Of a stretch of 64,000 nt of DNA, positions 10,301-22,616 are shown one piece after another; the stretch's first letter is position 1; every line of letters begins with the position of its first letter. This DNA is from Cryptomeria japonica (taxonomy: Eukaryota > Streptophyta > Pinopsida > Cupressales > Cupressaceae): contig NC_081409.1 in NCBI RefSeq assembly GCF_030272615.1, positions 20,710,260 to 20,774,259 on the forward strand, in the 5' to 3' direction. The notes below the pieces were generated by a model. It ran no database searches. It saw nothing but the letters and a program-made list of their open reading frames with translations, and was not told the DNA's origin. The position numbers and the translations under genes were made by a program.

Positions 10301-12574
10301 ATGAAGAAATCAGTGCAGTATATTTGCACTGTGGTGGGTGTTTTAGGTGTGATAGCTTTTGTATTAAGCATTGCAGCTGAAGTAAAGCATAACAAGGTAA
10401 GTAAGCCTGTAGGCATATAGTCCACTGATTAAAATGCACTAAGAGTATTTTTTTCCTCATTTCAGGGTATCAAATTGAATCGGGTTTTAGGGAAATTTAT
10501 TGGGTTCTGCAATTTTAGTTGGTTTTGGCTAATGGGTTTGTTACACTTTAAAATTCATGGAAATTCCAAAGTTGTGTGTATGTCTCTAAGGTTTTTAGAT
10601 ACTTGTAATGCTTATCCAATGGGTGAAGATAAAGACTCTGTTCCCATTTAAAGCGAGTTCTAAGCATAATACGTCATTTTAGTAGATACTAGAGCAGGAA
10701 TTTATGTAGTCGTTTTTATCTCTGACATTCCATTTTTCCATATGGGTGAGTTGAATCCCTCATGTTGAGACAGTAATATTTCAATTGTTCAACATTCTGA
10801 ATGTTACATAAGTGATTATATGCATGCATTTATAGAATTCCAGAATTTACAAGACCTCTGGCATGGCAAACTAAAAGAAGATATAATGTTTATAGTATTT
10901 CGCTGCATTTTCAGTAATTGCAATTGAATCTTTGAAGAACTTTCATGCTTTTGAAAGACAACTGTTGGACTGACTTACATACTGATGAGTATGTGTGATT
11001 AGATTGAGAAAAACAAAAATTAGGTTGATTTTACAGGCTGATGAAAAATTGTACACCGTCCAAGAAATTTTTTAACTGTTTCAGGTTTTTCTTGCAGGCT
11101 GCAATCGAAAAGGATGGGCATGGCAGATGCATATATCGAAGGAAACCTGCTTTTGTTTTGGGGTATATAGCAGCATTGGCTCTTCTGATAGCCCAGATCA
11201 TTATCAATGTTGCTGTTTGTTGTTTCTGTTGTCGAAATCGTACCCCTAATCGGGCACGCTGGAGGACTACAGTTGCCATCATATGCGCTATTCTTTCTTG
11301 GTAGGTACTCCTTTTAGCTTTAAACAGTTTATCAAGCATAAAAGTACTCTGTTTTGTGTGTGTCCGAAATGGGGGAGGAATGATAATTTAGGCAACTCTT
11401 TTTTAATATCTGATTTTCTTTCATAGCTATTTTTCATTTGTAGCTCCATGTGCTTCAGTCATTCTGTATATCTGACCTGGATCACTCTCTCTAGCTTCAT
11501 TAGCGGTGTAGAGATGGTATTTGAATTTCACTTAGGATAGTCCAGTCCATAACTCTTGTCTATAATTTTTGGATGTACTCTCAGTCCTACTGACCTTATC
11601 TTGTCACTCCTGGTCATCAACAAAAAATTCCTCTTTCTTCTCTTCTGAACAATGCTTCCTGTACCATCTAGCACACATCTTCTTCACAACTCATACCTGA
11701 GTAGAATATGTTGGTTTGTGAATATAATAAAGTTAACAGCCCAAAGTATCACCTGTTGTTCATAGTGCATGTATGTCTTGCCCAAAAACCTTTTTTTCCA
11801 GGCAGAGACCAACTTGTGACTGGCTTTCTTTGCTGACAAGCTTGACACAAAAGGAGCATTGGAGTGGAGGAGTCTGTTGGTATAAATGATTTCTTTTTGG
11901 AGTGACTTATATGGCCAATTACACACCACATAGTGCATTTTACTTTCCATGTTCAACTTTTTTACATATGATTTGCAGTGGTCTTGCTCACAAGTAGCCC
12001 AGATTTATCTCATGAAATCACAGAAACTTCATATACTTAAAACAGGATGTTTGAGTGCACTGATGATTAAAAATGCTAATCAATGTTTAAGGTACTGTAC
12101 TGAACATCTTTAAGAATGTTCCAAGTCTTCATTTATTCCCCTCATCCTGTCTTAAAAGGGAAGGATTATTGAAAGTTTATATTATAATATTCTTACTGCT
12201 TGTAATTTCTTGCTTCATTGTTTCTGCAAGAATTTAAGTTTCACCATTATTTGACTTTTGAAATATTCATATGCAGGTTTACCTTTTTAGTTGCCTTCTC
12301 CATGCTTGTGGTTGGAGCTTCTCTAAACAAGAAAAAGGGTGTTGGCTATTTTTCTACCCACTGTTATGTTATAAAGAAGGGTGCCTTCGCAGTAGCAGGA
12401 ATTTTGTCTCTGGCCACTGTAGCACTTGGCATTGTCTCCTATATAATTGCATCTGCTGTTGAGAGTTTAACTCCTTTGTCACATCGGAATCGCAGCATTG
12501 CTATGACACAATCACATTCTGTCCCATTAAATCCCCAACCTGTTTTTGTGCCTGAAATTTTATACAATCAATAA
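10301..12574 (+). CDS. DUF1218 family four-helix membrane protein (three exons)
   Basis: The exons are 10301-10396, 11098-11300 and 12277-12574 (597 nt, 198 residues plus TAA). Introns of 701 and 976 bp begin GTAAGT and GTAGGT and end TTGCAG and ATGCAG, and the joins keep frame (phases 0 and 2). The product has a hydrophobic N-terminus (residues about 5-27, signal anchor or first helix), then a loop with the family-type Arg-Cys-x-Tyr (42-45). Three more helices follow at about 51-76, 90-114 and 135-159. The second helix ends in a CCFCC cysteine cluster (73-77), and the tail is polar (160-198). The order and length fit the plant DUF1218 family. That family includes Arabidopsis MWL proteins linked to lignin and the DESIGUAL/VCC proteins linked to leaf vasculature and symmetry. 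Which subgroup this belongs to is not decided, so no symbol is given. It is a secretory-pathway membrane protein by inference. The frame is intact and it is the only host gene seen. Confidence 0.9.
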
Positions 12575-13700
12575 TACAAGAATACTATATACAGTGATGG
12601 CTCAGAACAAGCCACTTAATCAGCAGATCAGAGACAAAATTCAACTTCGAGATGATTTCATTACAATCGCCTATATGTCTATCAACTATGTTTTAAGGGT
12701 TAAAACAGATATTATTGAGCTGTACACATAATTGGAGGCTTGATTAGAGTAATTTGCATGTTATTGGTAATGGGCAATGTACATGAACAATCGCCCTAGC
12801 TGGACCTGGACTTGAGCCAATTGGCTAATAGAATTCTTACAGTATTTTAGAACTCATCAATTTCCCCTCACATCGATTGCCATTTTTTGGCTTATGTATG
12901 AAGATTCTTTAATGCCTGGTTATCCTTTTCTACTGTTACAGTGTTAGAATTGTATCAAAGTACCTTATGTAGTTCCCATAAATCATACTTACACATGATT
13001 CTCAATTTCTCATTGATGACTTGTGGTTATATTTTGATACTAATAAATTTTTCTAGTTCCGGTTAAATGTAATTGCTAAAATTAAGATTAGCAGTGATCA
13101 ACATTTGCCTATTTGTATGGGAAACAGATATAATAATCCTTTAACAATGGCGAATTTTCTTATTGCACATTTTCTACTTCGATTGCCATTACATGTATAT
13201 GCATCATTTTTTAATCCTTCTTGGATCTTCTATTGGCATTATTGGAGTCTTTCCCCTATAGCTTGATGGTTTTGACAGCTTTTGCCTCTTTGTTGAATTT
13301 TTGCCGTCTTCAACTGTACAATTATCTTGTAATCATTCTAGCCTGTTCTTAGATTGTTTCAGCATTGTTCTTGGATTTCTATTATAGTTTGATACTGCAC
13401 TGTGCACATTCATATTAACACTCTCTTGCCATCTTTATGCTTCTCATTTGGTGGCTTGCTTGTTTCTGTTTTCAGTTGCACCTTTTTCCTCTTTTTTATC
13501 CCTTCTTGATGACACAAACCTTGCTTTTTTGCAACATTCTACTGAATAAGAATTAGTAGCATTATACCTTTTGTTCGTAGACTTCTCATTATTATGTTGT
13601 ATATTGTTGATTTGTATGCATTACAATCTTATTCTTAGCATTACATCGTATTGGCCACTTATGCTTTCAACATTTGGATTTGGATGTTTTCTGTTTAGAT
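12575..13700. other. 3' flank of the DUF1218 gene
   Basis: The 3' UTR probably begins here. A+T-rich signals such as AATAAA-like ACTAATAAATT near 13040 could serve polyadenylation, but none stands out. No second gene, tRNA or repeat pair was recognised. Confidence 0.5.
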
Positions 13701-15560
13701 AGATAAGCAAGTTTGACCAAAGCTATGATCTGGAAGAGGGTTTTAAAAGGGTCTCAAAAACTTTGCACAATTAGAATGTGCATCAATTGCATGAGATCAA
13801 ATAAAGGGCGTCTTAAGACCAGAGAGGCCTTCAAGAAACAAACCACAAGGCCACAACAAAAGGACAACAATAATAATAATATCATGGAGGTTTAAGATCA
13901 AACCTTGCCAAATAATTTTGAAGTGGAGTCAAAGCCTAACCTAGTTGGGCCGTCCTAACTTGTTTTTAAGAAGAGCAAAGCTCAACCAAAGGACAATTAG
14001 TCACCACTTCAAACTTTTTCTGTCCCTTAAAGGGACACCCCTACACATTCCCAATGGGACCCACAATAGCAATGTCCAATTCATTTCCTTAATTTCTTAT
14101 ATTAGAATGCTTTTCAATAACATTCTAACACTTTTTTGCATGCTCAATTATACCTTTTATTTGAATATTGTTTCTCTTTAAAACCTTGGCATGAATGAGA
14201 TAAGTGTCAAGATTTATGACAATGTAAGCAAATCCATGAAGACTTGTAATAGATATTTTGTTCAAAAACACCGAATTTGAAACATAGTTTTACGACATTT
14301 GGCAACACCTTATTAGTATCAAGACACACAAAATTTAGCAAAAATCAAATGTTTCATATGTTTTGCAATATGCCAATAGATAAAAATTGGCTAAAAGAAT
14401 CGGCAATACCATGAATTATCTCTTTATCTTAGTACTCTAAAGGAAGCCTTGGAAGCCTAAGCTAGTGGAGACCTTGTTGAAGTTGTCCTTGGGAGCATAA
14501 AAAACAATTCACCATTTTTTCAATGAGAAATCAAACTTACTAAGGAATCAAAGACATTTCTACAAAATCTCCATGTTTTCTTCAAGAGTTTGGAAAGAGA
14601 GTAAGAAGAATCCATTTGTGGAAGACATTTCTACAAAATCTCCATGTTTTCTTCAAGAGTTTGGAAAGAGAGTAAGAAGAATCCATTTGTGGGTAAGTGC
14701 ATCAAGATGGTGAACAAAAAGGGGTATAATTGGACACCTTTTTTTTTTTTTTTTTTTTCTGAAATCAGCTAAACCTTAACTTGGAGAAGCAATTTGAGAC
14801 TCGTCCACTCAAAATTTGAAAATACTCAAAGAACAAAGATTGTAGTACTTTGAATCTAGTTCCAAACTATTAAAGTTTTTCAAAATTGGATAAGATTAAA
14901 GAGGTTGAATCTTTTGCGCACACAAAAGTGTTCCTGTTTTTTTCAGCAATACATAACATATTGTCTGACATGTGCATCAAAAAAATTATAGTTGTATTTA
15001 TTATTTTGAAAAACCCTTCGTAGAAAGATAGTTAAGAGTGAGCACTAGAACTTGTGTATTTTTTTGTAATTTTTTGTTGAGTATTCTTTTTTACGATTTT
15101 TCAAAGTGGATGCATCTTGAAAATTAGGTACTTGTTCGTGCACGTCACATAACTTGCACCAAAATAATAAAAAATTCATTTTTTTTTCTTAAAGTGTAAA
15201 GAATGAAGTATAAAACAATAATATATAATTTGTTTCAATTTTGGACAAGTATTTTAAAAGTTACTTAAAAATGGTACATGTTTGTCTCTGAGAACTCTGG
15301 AGACACTGGTAAAAGAAATTCAAGATTAGCATGTTAATGTTATTCAATTTTTTTTTTAAAATTATGGTTAGAAACCTCAGAAAATAGGTGAAATTATGTA
15401 GAAATTTTACAAATACCCACTTGATAATGTGTAAACTTGATGATGATGAAGTTGAGAAACTAGATTGGAAGAACAAAACACATAAAAAGGAGGAAAATAA
15501 GGCTCCCAAGCCTCAACCTTGCAATCCAAGCCAAAGTACAAGGCAAAACATGTATGGGTT
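13701..15560. other. Intergenic A+T-rich sequence
   Basis: No supported gene. Short frames near 13713, 13945 and 15388 lack domain signals. Noted items are the tandem duplication at 14551-14692 (separate entry) and a poly-T run near 14741-14758. Confidence 0.6.
14551..14692 (+). repeat. Exact two-copy tandem duplication, 71 bp unit
   Basis: The unit starting AAGACATTTCTACAAAATCT at 14551 is repeated base for base from 14622. The lack of divergence suggests a recent slippage or unequal-exchange event, or an assembly duplication. Confidence 0.9.
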
Positions 15561-15573
15561 TTTAATTTAAAAA

Positions 15574-15730
15574 AAACGTGCAAGGTTTTATCTTTTTAGA
15601 AACGTGTGCATGGTTTTTTTTTTTTAAATGTGTGCGAGGTTTTATTTTTTTAAAAACACATACGGGGTTTTATTATCTATAATAACACGTACGGGTTTTT
15701 ATTCTTCATAATAACACATATAGGTTATTC
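15574..15730 (+). repeat. Degenerate short tandem repeat array
   Basis: About six copies of a 25-35 base word of the form ACGTGTGCAAGGTTTTATTT are separated by T- or A-rich runs. Later copies drift to ACACGTACGGGTTTTTATT and ACACATATAGG. There is no coding content. Confidence 0.65.
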
Positions 15731-15810
15731 TCTTTAATATTCATATATGTTTACATAGATATATTCATATATAGTTTGATATAAGTAGACATACATATAT
15801 TCATATGTGT

Positions 15811-15813
<3 letters not shown>

Positions 15814-15851
<38 letters not shown>

Positions 15852-15908
15852 TAGATGTAGACATACATAAATTCATATATCTATATCTATCAAACTGTGT
15901 CTCCCTCT

Positions 15909-15958
<50 letters not shown>
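15814..15958 (+). repeat. (AT)n and (TC)n microsatellites at the chromovirus target site
   Basis: An (AT)n tract lies at about 15814-15848 and a (TC)n tract at 15911-15958. The latter runs into the CTCCC TSD of element 0. After the element, at 58484, the sequence continues as CTCCCCCTCTCTGTCCCTC, so the insertion split one pyrimidine-rich tract. Confidence 0.85.
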
Positions 15959-15960
<2 letters not shown>

Positions 15961-15961
<1 letters not shown>

Positions 15962-16755
15962 GATGCAGGAGCATCCCTAGTTCATGGCAATCTTGCATCA
16001 ACCAAAAATATTTTTCTTTTGATTTTTGCTTTATGTTTGTAGTTTCAGCTTTTCTTTCTGTATGTCCCGGTTTTGGCTCACCGGACCCTGTGGAGTTGGA
16101 TTTTACGTGAAGACCTGATCATCTTTCTGACTTCCAAACCACAGAGCATTTGGGTCATTTTTCGGCAAGCTATCGCTATCGGTTTCCATGACAGTTTCTT
16201 GTTACTGGTTGCCTGGACCTATTTGTATTGGTGATACCAGACCCTTTTCATAGTTTACGGAGCCTTGAGCATTGATTCCGATGTTCCTTGGCGTGTGGCC
16301 GACCTTTTCCCATGATCTACGCTTCATCCTTTGGATTTTTTAGAGGAATCTCTTAGTGGAGGCCGACCTTGTTGGTTTTGCACGTCAAGTCTTGTTCTTC
16401 AGGTTTTGATCCTTTTTTGGGTTGACCGGATCCCGTTGGATCGTATAAATCATTGTAATTGAGAATTAGTGTGTAGAATCAATAGAATCAAGTAGTTAGA
16501 CTAATCATAGAGGATAGATCTTGAGATTTGAGGTCTCGGTTGTGACCTATTATGTACTTTGAGCATGTTCTAGCAAGCCTATGAGTTGGTTTTCTGTAAC
16601 ACGATTGTTACCGGTTGGTTGTAATTATTTTTCATGAAATAAAACAATTTGTTTTGCATTGCCTCCATCAAATCTTTGTGTTTCCGTTGTGTTTACTCTT
16701 GTTGATTGGTCCAGATTGATCTGTTTGAGGTCCCTCCTAACAAGGGACTGCTTCA
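15961..16755 (+). repeat. 5' LTR of element 0
   Basis: This 795 bp LTR starts TGATGCAGGAGCATCC and ends ACTGCTTCA. It is repeated at 57686-58483 with scattered differences. A TATA-like GATCGTATAAATCATTG lies near 16440. Confidence 0.9.
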
Positions 16756-16757
16756 AG

Positions 16758-16772
16758 TGGTATTAGAGTAAG
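16758..16772 (+). other. Primer-binding site of element 0
   Basis: TGGTATTAGAGTAAG lies two bases after the LTR end. It is a degraded form of the tRNA-Met PBS TGGTATCAGAGC. Confidence 0.7.
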
Positions 16773-16863
16773 TTTTCATTCTGGAGATTACGTATCCTGA
16801 GAATTTTGTTGTAGGGTGGCAGACTGGAGATCCGACCTACAGCTATAGAGGACTGGCGTAAAG

Positions 16864-17664
16864 ATGGTGCAAAGAGAAACTAGAAATGGTGGAGCGCATG
16901 GGAATGTAGACCTTGCTATGATGGAAATGTTGTGAGGGATAACAACCCGATTGGAAGTCGGGGAGACAACCCAGAGAAGAGGCCAACATATTGAAGATGT
17001 AAGTGAAAATGAAGGAGAAGAAGCCCTGATAGAACAAGGAAACCCACCAACGGTTGATCCGAATGAGGAAAGGTTTTAAGGGTTTTGAGTAGGGTGAATA
17101 CAAAACCTCATTTTACACCAACGGAATATGATGGAAACTTGGATTCAGATGAATTGATGGATTGGATTTCGGAGATGGAGAAATATTTTGATTTTGAAAA
17201 CATTGCTGAAGAAAGGAAGGTGAAATATGATTATACCCAGTTGAAAGGTCATGCATCTCTTTGGTGGGAACATTTGCAGGTTGATAGATAGAGAAGAGGT
17301 AAAGAAAAGATCAAGACATGGGATCAGATGGTTGCTAAGTTGAAGTCAAAGTTTATGCCAGTTGATTATCAAGTGAATCTATTATGGAAGTTGCGGAATT
17401 TGAGACAAAAGGAATCTAGTGTGAAGGAATACACCGAACCATTTTATAAGTTGAATATTAGATCCGGACATGTTGATGATGAAGTTGAAAAGGTTGCAAG
17501 ATGTTTGAATGGATTGCAGGTGTCTATACAAGATGAACTCAGTTTGATCAAATTACAGTGTTGAAGAGGCTTACCAGTATGCCCTGAAGGATGAAGAGAA
17601 GTTAAACAAAAGACATGAGCAAAGACAGAGAGGTAGAGGTGGAAGGTTTTTTGGAGGAATATTT
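16864..17664 (+). pseudogene. gag of element 0, N-terminal part
   Basis: The ATG at 16864 is the first sensible start after the PBS. Early stops occur (for example a TGA after codon 23, and two near 17080). The retrotransposon Gag core is readable at 17085-17564, with a Leu-Lys-Gly-His-Ala-Ser-Leu-Trp-Trp-Glu motif and a downstream Arg-Gln-Lys-Glu-Ser-Ser-Val-x-Glu-Tyr motif typical of Gypsy Gag. A TAG at 17289 and a frameshift near 17560 add further damage. The C-terminal basic RGRGG stretch is cut by element 1a at 17665 and resumes at 47372. The inferred role was capsid and RNA packaging. Confidence 0.85.
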
Positions 17665-18926
17665 TGTTAGGATAACCGGTGAAAAACTGAGAGGGGGGGA
17701 GGTGAATCAGTTGTTAACAAATTATAACTTTTAATTCACAATACAACCTTAAACAGATCAAGTACCGATAAAGTACAAATAGATGCTGGTAAAAACAGAT
17801 ACCGGTAAACAATACAACTTAACAATTAACCAGATAATCAATGCAAAGCAATCATATCACATAACACCATGATTTGTACGTGGAAAACTTGAAAAGGGAA
17901 AAATGACGGTGGGAAGCCTACCCATAGTCAAATGATACTTTTGCAGAAAGTATGTGTTACAATGAGGGGCTTGCACTTGCAGGAAGGCACATTGCCTAGA
18001 GCATACTGCTCATTACAAAAGAGTCTCACTGACTACAAAGAGGCTACAACCTTCTCAAGATAAATGGACAACAATCCAATAGAGTGAACTGCTGGAAATA
18101 ATATCTACTATGCTTGATTATAGTTCCGGTTAAGCTCAATACCGGAGGACTAAATCCTCTTCTAAAACCAGTTCGATCACCAATGATCGATCAACTCCTC
18201 TGTCTGAATGATATTACAATATTTGCACATTACATTCCTTAACCATGACCTTTTATAACCATGATACTTTACAAAGAGTTTCTACCTCTTATTTATACAA
18301 ACCCTAAGGCCTAAACCAATTAGGTCAGCCACATAAAGATATTACAATAATATCATTACATAATTTCTTATTAAAATGATATGCCATGTCGGCTTAAGAT
18401 CAAAAAAATAATAACAAATCCATAAAACATCTCGAATGATCCAGGTAACGTGTAGAGTACACGCTAGCATGATACTAATCCATAACCTAGATAGGTACCG
18501 GACCTATTCTGGGTCAACCACGCCAAAGCAATGCCTTCAAGCAGTTGATTGATTGATTAAAGAACATCTTCAGCATCTTGAAATCCATGAAGAAGCTGCA
18601 CCAACACAAATTATGCATCATGTTACAATTCCTCAATGAAATCTCTACCAGTAAAGCCTTAAACCAGTGTTGGTAAGGGTTTACTAGAGTGTATGATAGC
18701 ATCCGATTACCAAGATAATACCAACTAACCAAAACATGCTCATAGAGCATCTTTACTGATCCAATCATGTCGAAAGTGTCCAACAGATAGTCTCTTCTGT
18801 CGGTAACACTAGATCTTCTATCGATAACCAAAACTTGTCTGGTGGTAACCAACCATAACAGCTAGTGTTGAAATCAATGACAAAACATCAATGCAACACA
18901 TAATCAATTCATCCATAATGCCAACA
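17665..18926 (-). repeat. 3' LTR of element 1a
   Basis: This 1262 bp LTR, read on the minus strand, starts TGTTGGCATTATGGATG at 18926 and ends CCTAACA at 17665. It carries the shared CCCTTTTCAAGTTTTCCACG and CAGTGAGACTCTTTTGTAAT blocks. It is the same family as 1-487. Confidence 0.9.
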
Positions 18927-18958
18927 ATCTCCCTCTTTGGCATTGATGGCAACACTAG
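18862..18958 (-). repeat. Inverted repeat across the PPT/3' LTR junction of element 1a
   Basis: CTAGTGTTGAAATCAATG (18862-18879) and CATTGATGGCAACACTAG (18941-18958) are inverses matching at 16 of 18 positions. The PPT (minus-strand AAAGAGGGAGAT, 18927-18938) lies in the loop. Confidence 0.75.
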
Positions 18959-19266
18959 ATGTGAAAAACATCTAAGTACCAAGAAATGCCAAACAAGTCT
19001 CCCCTATGGAAGACAACCAACAATCAATAGCTCTCCCCTTTTGAACAAATCTCTCCCCAATGTAGACAACTTTTATTTTATTTTCACATCAATATATCTC
19101 CCCCTTTGACATCAATACCAGAAACTTGACAAAAACATCAAAGCAATGATATAAAGCTCTGAATCTCAAAGTTGACTACTCCCCTTGAGTAGTAGCACCA
19201 TTCATCAGTGTCGGAATGGATAATGTTTCTGATAATGCATACCGGACTGATGACAAACTTTATCAA
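18927..19266 (-). other. 3' non-coding region of element 1a with repeated PPTs
   Basis: This lies between the end of pol and the 3' LTR. Besides the LTR-adjacent PPT, a minus-strand TTGATGTCAAAGGGGGAGAT lies near 19096-19115 and an AAGGGGAG tract lies near 19178. This matches the layout in elements A and 1b. Confidence 0.65.
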
Positions 19267-21024
19267 TCAAGTCTCTGTCGGAGGGGTGGAAACCCCTAAC
19301 CTGTCTCTCAAGTATTCAAATGATTCCTTAGACAGTGGTTTAGTGAATATGTCTGCAATTTGTTCTTTAGTGTTCACATAAACCAATTTGACTTCCTTTG
19401 CTTCTACCTTGTCCTTCAGAAAGATATACTTTATTGAAATATGCTTAGTCTTAGAGTGAAATACCAGATTCTTTGACATGTCAATAGTTGCAGAGTTATC
19501 ATAGTAGGTAACTACCTGTTCACTACAATTTACCCTGATATCCTTCAACATTTGCTTCATCCACAAAACTTGAGTGCAATTAGTTGTTGCCGCAACATAC
19601 TCAGCTTCTGCAATAGATAAAGAAATGCATGACTATTTTTTGCTTATCCATGAAATCCATTTCTTTTCAAGAAAGAAAGATCCACTAGAAGTTTTTTTCT
19701 TGTCATCAGTATCACCTGCCCAATCTGAGTCAGTATATGCACATAAAGTAAAATAATCATTTTTGGAATACCATAAACCATATTCTGTTGTTCCTTGCAA
19801 ATACCAGAATATCCTCTTTACTGCACATTCATGATTTTCTTTAGGATTACTTTGATATCTTGAAACAATACTTACTGCATTCATACTATCAGGTCTAGTC
19901 TGAGTTAGATATAATAGACAACCAATCATAGATTTATATCTTGTTGGATTTACTGGTGTAGAAGTATCCTTGATAGATAATTTCTCATTTGTAGCCATAG
20001 GAGTACTTACTGGTTTGGAATTCTCCATACCAAACTTTTTCAACAATTACCTCAGATACTTAGTTTGACAAATAAAAATGCCTTTGTCAATTTGAGTAAT
20101 CTGCAAACCTAAGAAAAATTTCATCTCACCAATCATGAAGATTTCAAATTCATTTTTCATGTCGTTAGCAAATTCCATGCACAGTTTATCTTCTCCTCCA
20201 AAAATGATATCATCAATAAAGACTTCAATAATTAGAATATCATTATCAGTGATCTTATAATATAGAATACTATCAACACTGCCTTTAACAAAACCAAGCT
20301 TCAAAAGATATTTATCCAACCTTGCATACCAAGCTCTAGGAGCCTGTTTCAAACCATATAAAGCTTTCTTCAATCTGCAAACAATGTCTTTGTCATCTGT
20401 CAGTGAAAATCCACCAGGTTGCTCAATATAAACTTCTTCCTCAAGATCACCATTAAAAAATGCACATTTGACATCCATTTGAAAAACCTTATAGTTCTTA
20501 TAAGGTGCATAGGCAAGAAATAATCTAACAACTTCAATTCTAGCTACAGGTGCAAATGTCTCACCATAATCAATTCCTTCCATTTGAGAATATCCTTTAC
20601 AAACCAATCTAGCCTTGTTCCTTATAACTTGACCATCCTCATTTAGTTTATTTCTAAAAACCCATTTAGTTCCAATAACATTCTTATTTTTAGGTCGAGA
20701 AACTAAAGACCAAGTTTCATTCTTCTCTATTTGATCTAATTCATCTTCCATAGCATTTAACCAATGTTTATCCTTACAAGCTTCAATAACAGTTTCCGAT
20801 TCAAGTTGAGAAACAAGACATACCTCTTCATTTGCTAGTTTCCTTTGTATCACTACTCCCTTGTTCCTATCTCCAATAATTTGATCTTCAGAATGATTTA
20901 ATCTTACATACCTTGGAGTCTTTTGAACTTTAGGTTCATCACTCTGATCATCAATCACAGTTAAATTTTTTGATTGTGTCGGTTTAACCAGCTTCCTGTG
21001 TCGGTTGAGACATTGTTGGTTCAA
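19267..21024 (-). pseudogene. Reverse transcriptase and RNase H of element 1a
   Basis: The Copia RT is readable from 21024 to 20047. It contains Trp-Val-Phe-Arg-Asn-Lys, the first catalytic aspartate in Phe-Gln-Met-Asp-Val-Lys, Leu-Tyr-Gly-Leu-Lys-Gln-Ala-Pro-Arg-Ala-Trp, and a Phe-Ile-Asp-Asp-Ile-Ile catalytic box (Phe-Ile where Tyr-Val is usual). A stop separates it from 20046-19633, which carries the connection and RNase H start with Asp-Ser-Asp-Trp-Ala-Gly-Asp. The C-terminal RNase H and the Phe-Thr-Lys-Pro-Leu tail are at 19566-19267. So this enzyme keeps its catalytic aspartates but is cut by at least two stops or shifts. In an active element it would convert element RNA to cDNA. Confidence 0.9.
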
Positions 21025-21589
21025 TTATGATCATTTCCACTATCGGTTCCCTATCATATGATATAGAGTGATTTTTGTATTGTCCATCCACTTTCACATT
21101 AGCACTTTCCACAATTTTCTACAATCTTTTGTTATAACATTTGTATTCTTTGCTCTAAATTGAATAACCAAGAAATATCCCTTCATCACATCTAAGATAA
21201 AACTTTCTAATTGAATCATCTCTCTTGATATAGCATTTATTTCCAAAAATTCTAAAATACTTAACAATAGGTGTATGTCACAATGATAGTTCATAAGGAG
21301 TCTTATCAGTTTCACCTTTAATGTGAACTCTGTTGAATGTGTAGACTTTTGGACTCACTGCTTCTCTCCAGTAGATATGAGGCAATTTGGCTTCCATCAT
21401 TATAGATCTAGCTGCATCCAAAACGGTTTTGTTCTTTCTTTCAACTACTCCATTTTGCTAAGGAGTCCTAGGTGCAGATAGTTGTCTCCTGATTCCATTT
21501 GTCTCACAATAACTATTAAATTCATGAGAAGTGAACTCACCACCATGATCTGATCTTAGACATTTGATTTTCAATCCAGTTTCTATTTT
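21025..21589 (-). pseudogene. Integrase of element 1a, C-terminal half
   Basis: The catalytic Asp block (Leu-Arg-Ser-Asp-His-Gly-Gly-Glu-Phe, near 21540) and the Glu block (Gln-Asn-Gly-Val-Val-Glu-Arg-Lys, near 21440) are both readable on the minus strand. A TAG replaces the first Gln of the usual Pro-Gln-Gln-Asn-Gly. Element 1b has CAG at that place. The rest runs to the RT start with stops. The N-terminal half lies beyond element 2, at 44214-44551. Confidence 0.85.
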
Positions 21590-22610
21590 TGTAATACCCT
21601 ATAAATGGTCATCTAAACCATGAGCCCCTAATCTAGACAACGTCACCAAGGTCCTAACCAAAGGCAATTAAATAAATCTTGAGCACACAATTAATTTCTA
21701 AAATCATCAATGTCACATGGCAAATTAATCAACCAATATTAATTAAATATTTATTTAATTAATTGATCATTCCAAGTAAATCATTTGATTATCCTATTTA
21801 TTTTATTGAATATCCTAGCATATTTAATTAAATAAATCAATTTGCCATCAAATCTTCAAAAGAGGAATTCATTTGAAAAAAAGAATTAAAATTTGAGAAA
21901 AGAAATCAATTGAAGATAATCTTGAAAAAAAGAATTAAAAATTGATAAATAATCTCAAAGAAAGCAATTAAAACAATTAAATATTAAAATTGAATGAAAT
22001 AGAGAATAAATCAGTTTTTTCCTGATTTTTATCTTAATTTTAGTTCAATTTCTTTTAAAATTGAGAAAAACATCCAATCACATCAATTCCCCTAGATTGT
22101 ACTTCCTCTTAGAAAATCTTGACCGCTCATCATCATTGGATCTCAGTCGTTGGTTTCTTTCTGAATTTTCTATAAATTCAGGCTCTCATCTTCAATTCAA
22201 GGATCCGGGAGAATATATTATTATTATGCTATTTTTTCTCCAGGTCATTGAGAATTTGCATTGAGATATTGCATATTAGTTACTTCATATTGCTTAAATC
22301 ATCTAGCTTAAATATTCATATATTTCTTAAATCATGTTAGATTAACCTTGCATATCTAGCTTAAATCTTGCATCTATTTAGCTCATATTCATGCTCATAT
22401 AGATTTAAAAATCCTTCATTTAGGTGTTGTCTAGTAACTGGATAGCTTAGCAATCTGAGAACAATCTAAACTCACATCTACTAGAAGGCAATAGGTCGCT
22501 TTGTAATGTTTTATTATTCATTGATTATTGATTTACTAACCATGTATCTAATGACTTAATTGAAGTGTTGTGTATTCCAGATACAGATACAGGTCCACTT
22601 TTTACACACA
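21590..22610 (+). repeat. 5' LTR of element 2
   Basis: This LTR of about 1.02 kb starts TGTAATACCC and ends ACACACA. It matches 43186-44213 almost throughout, including the A+T-rich AATTAAATATTTATTTAATT palindrome-like stretch near 21740 and the TTTTTCCTGATTTTTATC block near 22015. Confidence 0.9.
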
Positions 22611-22616
22611 TATTTT

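Noticed and set aside
11684..11956. Minus-strand 90-codon frame in intron 2 of the DUF1218 gene
   Set aside because: No domain, low complexity, and inside an intron defined by good splice sites.
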